DNA of 9,557 nt from Solirubrobacterales bacterium (lineage in GTDB: Bacteria > Actinomycetota > Thermoleophilia > Solirubrobacterales > Solirubrobacteraceae): the NCBI GenBank assembly GCA_015655225.1, contig JAATFK010000650.1, positions 1 to 9,557 of the forward strand, written 5' to 3'. Made by a program: the position numbers and the translations under genes. This document shows positions 6,397-9,557 of this stretch, one piece after another. Each line of letters opens with the position of its first letter. Position 1 is the first letter of the stretch. Under the pieces are notes generated by a model. That model was not told where the DNA came from, ran no database searches, and worked only from the letters and a program-made list of their open reading frames with translations.

Positions 6397-7657
6397 CCTT
6401 CGCGAGCGCGTCGAGGAAGCCGGGCTGGACGATCGTCCCGGCGGCCCCCCAGAGCGTGCGCTCGGTCTGCTCCACGATCAGCGTCTGGTGCGATCTGATG
6501 CCGGCGATCACGTCGGCCTGCGCTTTCGCGGCCGCCGGCGCGCCGCCGCTCGCGGCCGCGCGGCTCAGCTCCGGGATGCGGGTCACGTCGGCGAAGAACG
6601 GCGTCAGCATCGGCAGCGTGCGCTCGACGAACGAGTCGCCGTAGATCAGCGTCGAGGGTCTGTAGAGCGTCGCGCCGCCGGGGGCGACCGCGTTGCGCAC
6701 CGTCTCGATCGGGTAGTTCGCGATCGGGTCGGTCGTCTGCGCGCTGATCTGCGTCTCGCCTCTGCGCAGCACCGAGTAGGGCCGCTCGACCGTGTTCACG
6801 GGCGCGCCGCTGATGACCGAGAGGTCGCCGGGCGCGCTCACCGGTCTGCCCGGGACGAAGCGCGTGTCGTGCAGCAGCGCCGGCTCGAGCGCGCCCATCA
6901 TCGTGCGCGTGAAGACGAGGTCGCCGGTCGTGTTCCAGTGCGTGTCGTACTTCTGGAAGATCGGCATGCCGTCGGACTGCTGGCGCGCCTCCAGCGCGCT
7001 CAGGACGTCGACGTAGCCGGGCAGTCTGTCCTGCGTCAGCAGCGCTCTGCGCTGCGCGTCGGCCTTCGCCGTGCAGGCCTTCTCGGGCAGGTTGTCCGGC
7101 AGGTATCTGGTCGAGAGCACGTGCTTGTCGGGCGGGACCGCGAACAGGAACGTGCGGCCCGACTCCCGCAGGATCTGGCCGAGGCGGCGCAGCCCGTCGA
7201 CCACGCTGGTGGCCGAGACCTCCGGCGTGCAGGCACGCACGAACTCGTCGCCGTAGAAGAGCCAGCCGTCCTTGCCGGGGATCACCTGCAGGTCGCGCGG
7301 GGTGCCGCCGCTGGGGGCGGCCGCGGTGCCGCTGCCGCCGACCGCTCCCGACTGCCCGACGCCGATCGGCCCGCCGGAGTTGTCGATCTGCGGCAGCTCG
7401 TGGAAGACCTTCTTCGAGAGGTTCGTGTTGAACGTGATCGCGTTCGAGCGCAGCGGCAGCCGGTCGATCGCCCACTGCGAGAGCTGGTCGAACGCGCCCC
7501 AGCCCTGGCTCAGCTTCGGCAGCGCCGTGAACGGCCGGTTCTCGATCGGCTTCGCGCGCACGCCGCCGATCCAGACGACGATCGGCGTGAAGAAGAAGAC
7601 GGCGGCGATCGCGGCGAGGACGATCGCGGTGGTCGGCTCGCGCAGGCGCCGCCGCAT
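6377..7657 (-). CDS. AlgJ/AlgX-like SGNH O-acetyltransferase component
   Basis: This 426-residue protein has an N-terminal signal anchor (AIVLAAIAAVFFFTPIVVWI, 11-30) placing the rest outside the membrane. ENRPFTALPKLS (39-50) is typical of the AlgJ/AlgX group. The SGNH-like domain shows DTHWN with D238 and H240, and YGDSF with the presumed nucleophile S342. This is the same order as the Asp-x-His and Ser triad of AlgX-type alginate acetyltransferases. It is expected to accept acetyl groups from the adjacent MBOAT protein and place them on an exported polysaccharide. A Gly/Ser/Ala-rich stretch (94-119) separates the anchor region from the domain. Its ATG shares one base with the upstream TGA (TGATG), so the pair is probably co-translated. 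It has seven in-frame AGA arginine codons, unusual for this DNA. The polymer modified is unknown; alginate itself is not implied. Confidence 0.85.
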   Translation of the reverse strand: MRRRLREPTTAIVLAAIAAVFFFTPIVVWIGGVRAKPIENRPFTALPKLSQGWGAFDQLSQWAIDRLPLRSNAITFNTNLSKKVFHELPQIDNSGGPIGVGQSGAVGGSGTAAAPSGGTPRDLQVIPGKDGWLFYGDEFVRACTPEVSATSVVDGLRRLGQILRESGRTFLFAVPPDKHVLSTRYLPDNLPEKACTAKADAQRRALLTQDRLPGYVDVLSALEARQQSDGMPIFQKYDTHWNTTGDLVFTRTMMGALEPALLHDTRFVPGRPVSAPGDLSVISGAPVNTVERPYSVLRRGETQISAQTTDPIANYPIETVRNAVAPGGATLYRPSTLIYGDSFVERTLPMLTPFFADVTRIPELSRAAASGGAPAAAKAQADVIAGIRSHQTLIVEQTERTLWGAAGTIVQPGFLDALAKALGVSP

Positions 7658-9096
7658 CAGAAGCGGAAGTAGAGGAAGGGGCTGAACGTCCCGGCGGCGA
7701 CGAGGATCGCCGCGTACGGCGCGAAGCCGAGCGAGACGACGAAGCGGGTCGCGTCCGCGAGCCGGGTGCGGCTGAAGTCGAGGTAGCGGCCGAGCACGAA
7801 GTGGCGCGGCATCAGCACCACGAGCGCGGCGAGCGCGAGCGTCCAGGTCGCCTTGTTGTCGAGCGCGACCGAGACGGCGCTCGGGGTCGCGCCGCTGAAG
7901 TCGAACGAGAACATCGCCCCGAGCACGTGCCCGGCGCTGCTGAGGCTGTCGGCGCGGAAGAGGACCCAGCCGACGATCACGATCAGCAGCGTCACGATCC
8001 GGCGCGGGATCACGTACGCGTCGTCGGACAGTCTCCGCAGCCCGGTCGCCCGTTCGAGCGCGAGGAAGCAGCCGTGGAACAGGCCCCAGAAGATGAACGT
8101 GTAGGCGGCGCCGTGCCAGAAGCCCGTCAGCAGGAAGACGGTGAAGAGGTTGCGGTACGTCTTCACGCCGCTGCCGCGGTTGCCGCCGAGCGGGATGTAG
8201 AGGTAGTCGCGGAACCAGCGCGACAGCGACATGTGCCAGCGGCGCCAGAAGTCGGTGATCGAGACCGACGAGTAGGGCCGGTTGAAGTTCTCCGGCAGCC
8301 GGAAGCCGAGCATCTGGCCGAGGCCGATCGCCATGTCGCTGTAGCCGGAGAAGTCGAAGTAGATCTGCAGCGTGTAGGCGACCGCGCCGAGCCAGGCGAC
8401 CTGGGTCGTGAGATGGCCGTTGCTCGATCTGAAGACGGCGTCGGCGACCGGCGCGATCGCGTCCGCGACGACGACCTTCTTCGCCAGCCCGAGGGCGAAG
8501 CGGGGGAAGCCGCCGGCGAAGTCCTGCAGGCGGTCGCGCGGGCGGTCCGGCGGCAGCTGGTCGTCGATCTCGTGGTAGCGGACGATCGGGCCGGCGATCA
8601 GCTGCGGGAACATCGCGATGTAGGTGATGAACTGCAGCGGGCTGCGCTGCGCCGGGCGATCGCGGCGATAGACGTCGACGACGTAGGAGATGTGGTGGAA
8701 GGTGAAGAACGAGATCCCGATCGGGAGCGTGATCTTCGCCACCGAGCCGATGTCGGCGCCGAACCAGTTCGCCACGTCGGCGCCCTGTCGCAGCCCGAAG
8801 CTGCCGTACTTCCAGGTCGCGAGGACCGCCAGGTCGAACGTCACCGCGCCGGCCAGCAGCAGGTTGCGCTCGCGGCCGTCCTCGGAGAAGCGCGGCGCGT
8901 CGAGCGCCCGTCCGACGAGGAAGTTGACGGCGATGCAGGCCAGCAGGAGCAGGACGAACTCGCCGGCGCCCCAGGCGTAGAACAGCAGCGACGAGCCGGC
9001 GACGACCAGGTTGCGGGCGCGCTTGGGCAACACCCACAGTGCGATCAGCACCGCCGGCAGGAAGTACCAGAGAAAGACGGGGGAGGCGAAGGACAT
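7657..9096 (-). CDS. MBOAT O-acyltransferase, AlgI/DltB/PatA-like
   Basis: This 479-residue multi-pass membrane protein belongs to the MBOAT family and probably moves acetyl groups from a cytoplasmic donor across the membrane for polysaccharide O-acetylation. Its N-terminus (SPVFLWYFLPAVLIAL) and the motifs FFTFHHISYVVDVYR (130-144), FPQLIAGPIVRY (163-174), YFDFSGYSDMAIGLGQMLG (246-264), DFWRRWHMSLSRWFRDYLY (282-300) and IPLGGNRG (301-308) are all classical. The invariant histidine is H328 in GFWHGAAYTFIFWG. Length is normal for AlgI. The start at ATG 9094-9096 gives the usual family N-terminus; no Shine-Dalgarno site is visible just upstream. It is first in a two-gene unit with the AlgJ-like partner and faces away from the GT-C gene across a 143-base control region. 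Two AGA codons occur (8032-8034 and 8428-8430). Confidence 0.93.
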   Translation of the reverse strand: MSFASPVFLWYFLPAVLIALWVLPKRARNLVVAGSSLLFYAWGAGEFVLLLLACIAVNFLVGRALDAPRFSEDGRERNLLLAGAVTFDLAVLATWKYGSFGLRQGADVANWFGADIGSVAKITLPIGISFFTFHHISYVVDVYRRDRPAQRSPLQFITYIAMFPQLIAGPIVRYHEIDDQLPPDRPRDRLQDFAGGFPRFALGLAKKVVVADAIAPVADAVFRSSNGHLTTQVAWLGAVAYTLQIYFDFSGYSDMAIGLGQMLGFRLPENFNRPYSSVSITDFWRRWHMSLSRWFRDYLYIPLGGNRGSGVKTYRNLFTVFLLTGFWHGAAYTFIFWGLFHGCFLALERATGLRRLSDDAYVIPRRIVTLLIVIVGWVLFRADSLSSAGHVLGAMFSFDFSGATPSAVSVALDNKATWTLALAALVVLMPRHFVLGRYLDFSRTRLADATRFVVSLGFAPYAAILVAAGTFSPFLYFRF

Positions 9097-9152
9097 GTCG
9101 GAGTCGGGGCGTCGCCAGACAACAACGTGGCGGCCTCCCGGAAGGTGCGGCC

Positions 9153-9158
9153 ATCGTA
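9153..9158 (-). promoter_or_regulatory. Candidate -10 element (TACGAT) for the O-acetylation genes
   Basis: On the minus strand TACGAT matches the TAnnnT -10 consensus and lies 56 bases before the MBOAT ATG, leaving a leader of roughly 50 bases. No good -35 hexamer is visible; the expected position is occupied by an inverted repeat (9159-9186). This assignment rests on pattern only. Confidence 0.3.
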
Positions 9159-9186
9159 CCGACGGCGCCGCGCCGACCGCCGTCGG
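9159..9186. repeat. 9-bp perfect inverted repeat, operator-like
   Basis: CCGACGGCG (9159-9167) and CGCCGTCGG (9178-9186) are exact reverse complements separated by 10 bases. The repeat sits directly against the minus-strand TACGAT box and between the two divergent candidate -10 elements, as an operator controlling both transcription units would. In DNA this GC-rich, chance palindromes are common, so function is unproven. Confidence 0.55.
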
Positions 9187-9205
9187 CGACTAGCCTTCGC
9201 CGACG
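9181..9205. repeat. Second 9-bp perfect inverted repeat enclosing the plus-strand -10 box
   Basis: CGTCGGCGA (9181-9189) and TCGCCGACG (9197-9205) are exact reverse complements with a 7-base spacer, ctagcct, which holds the candidate plus-strand -10. The left arm shares six bases (9181-9186) with the right arm of the preceding repeat, so the two structures exclude each other if they form as hairpins. Confidence 0.55.
9191..9196 (+). promoter_or_regulatory. Candidate -10 element (TAGCCT) for the GT-C gene
   Basis: TAGCCT fits TAnnnT and resembles the TAGGGT box before the GT2 gene in this window. It lies 17 bases before an ATG at 9214 that opens a 9-codon frame, and 43 bases before the main ATG at 9240. 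No -35 element is evident. Confidence 0.3.
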
Positions 9206-9213
9206 CCCGGGGC

Positions 9214-9243
9214 ATGATCGCTGCCGCCGGGCTCGTCCCATGA
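9214..9243 (+). CDS. Possible 9-residue leader ORF overlapping the GT-C start
   Basis: ATG 9214 opens the short frame MIAAAGLVP, ending at TGA 9241-9243, which overlaps the main gene's ATG (9240-9242) as ATGA. The main ATG has no ribosome-binding site of its own, so a short, near-leaderless upstream ORF could deliver ribosomes by coupling. The same ATGA junction is used between genes elsewhere in the window. Nine codons is too short for codon statistics, so this could be chance. Confidence 0.25.
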   Translation: MIAAAGLVP

Positions 9244-9557
9244 CCACGGTCGCGCCCCCCACACACGCTCGCCGGACCCGCCTTCGCGGCGGGCTGCGCC
9301 GCGTCCCCGTGCCGCTCGCCGCGATCCTGCTGGTCGCGTTCGCCTTCTCGCTCACCTGGGCGCTCGTCGAGCCGCCGTGGCAATCCCCCGACGAGCAGGT
9401 CCACTTCGCCTACGCCCAGGAGCTGGCGAGCGACGGGGCGCTGCCGGGCAACGCCCACAAGCAGACGTTCTCGACCGACCAGGGGCTGGCGCTGCAGGCG
9501 ACCGACCTCAACGGCGTCGCGCTCCACGCGCAGGTGCCGGCGGTCTGGGACCCCGCG
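9240..9557 (+). CDS. Membrane glycosyltransferase-like protein, GT-C/DUF2142 type (3' partial)
   Basis: The frame starts at ATG 9240 and runs off the right edge, giving 106 visible residues. A basic N-terminus (HARRTRLRGGLRR) precedes a first membrane span (about 24-43). Then follows EPPWQSPDEQVHFAYAQELA, with the P-D-E-x-x-H-x-x-Y-A element at 50-59. DUF2142 and other GT-C membrane proteins place such an acidic pair in the first extracytoplasmic loop, where it serves catalysis in the known GT-C enzymes. It would use a polyprenyl-phosphate sugar or act in polymer assembly; the visible part cannot decide. It is divergent from the O-acetylation genes and may share their control region. No alternative in-frame upstream start is visible close by. 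Confidence 0.7.
   Translation, partial: MTTVAPPTHARRTRLRGGLRRVPVPLAAILLVAFAFSLTWALVEPPWQSPDEQVHFAYAQELASDGALPGNAHKQTFSTDQGLALQATDLNGVALHAQVPAVWDPA

Noticed and set aside
7801..9243. 480-codon plus-strand frame opposite the MBOAT gene
   Set aside because: The translation is dominated by E, R, A, V and Q with no family features, and the opposite strand encodes a textbook MBOAT protein. Only its last nine codons (9214-9243) are considered, as a leader ORF.
7658..9355. Upstream extension of the AlgJ-like frame to 9355
   Set aside because: That part is an alternative-frame reading of the MBOAT gene. The real start at 7657 gives a membrane anchor and lies on a TGATG junction.
1..9557. tRNA or rRNA genes, CRISPR arrays, insertion sequences, toxin-antitoxin or defence genes
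   Set aside because: No cloverleaf-like segment, regularly spaced direct repeat, transposase motif or terminal inverted repeat pair was seen. The window is filled by glycan-related genes.

Overview
The window is a very GC-rich stretch of bacterial DNA carrying part of a surface-polysaccharide (exopolysaccharide, capsule or O-antigen-like) locus. The strong G/C bias at third codon positions, GTG starts, tightly overlapping genes, lack of clear Shine-Dalgarno sites and TAnnnT-like -10 elements fit a high-GC actinobacterium. Thermoleophilia (Solirubrobacterales-like) is my guess from style, not from any search.

Layout from left to right. (1) 3-524, plus strand: an open-ended frame that begins as a DegT/DnrJ/EryC1 sugar aminotransferase and switches at 231-242 into the C-terminal part of a GDP-mannose 4,6-dehydratase. 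It is a chimera that cannot be either enzyme. (2) 521-5377, minus strand: a four-gene operon, transcribed right to left. It encodes a Wzx-type flippase, two GT4 glycosyltransferases and a GMD-like nucleotide-sugar SDR, all joined by 4-base start/stop overlaps. (3) 5404-6387, plus strand: a rhamnosyltransferase-like GT2 gene divergent from the flippase and interrupted by an in-frame TAG at 5878-5880. (4) 6377-9096, minus strand: an O-acetylation pair, an AlgI-like MBOAT acyltransferase followed by an AlgJ/AlgX-like SGNH protein. (5) 9097-9239: a divergent control region with two candidate -10 boxes and overlapping 9-bp inverted repeats. (6) 9240 to the right edge, plus strand: the start of a membrane GT-C/DUF2142-like protein.

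Taken together, the genes suggest synthesis of GDP-6-deoxyhexose donors (GMD family), repeat-unit assembly by the GT4 and GT2 enzymes, export by the flippase, and acetylation outside the membrane by the AlgI/AlgJ-type pair. This pathway is inferred from families. No polymerase or priming transferase is visible here.

No wholly new system is evident. The most notable points are the microhomology-joined chimera, the amber-split GT2, hairpins sitting on both convergent stop-codon junctions, the palindrome cluster with a possible 9-codon leader ORF before the GT-C gene, and an excess of the rare AGA codon in the acetylation genes. There is no gene-free stretch longer than 300 bases.
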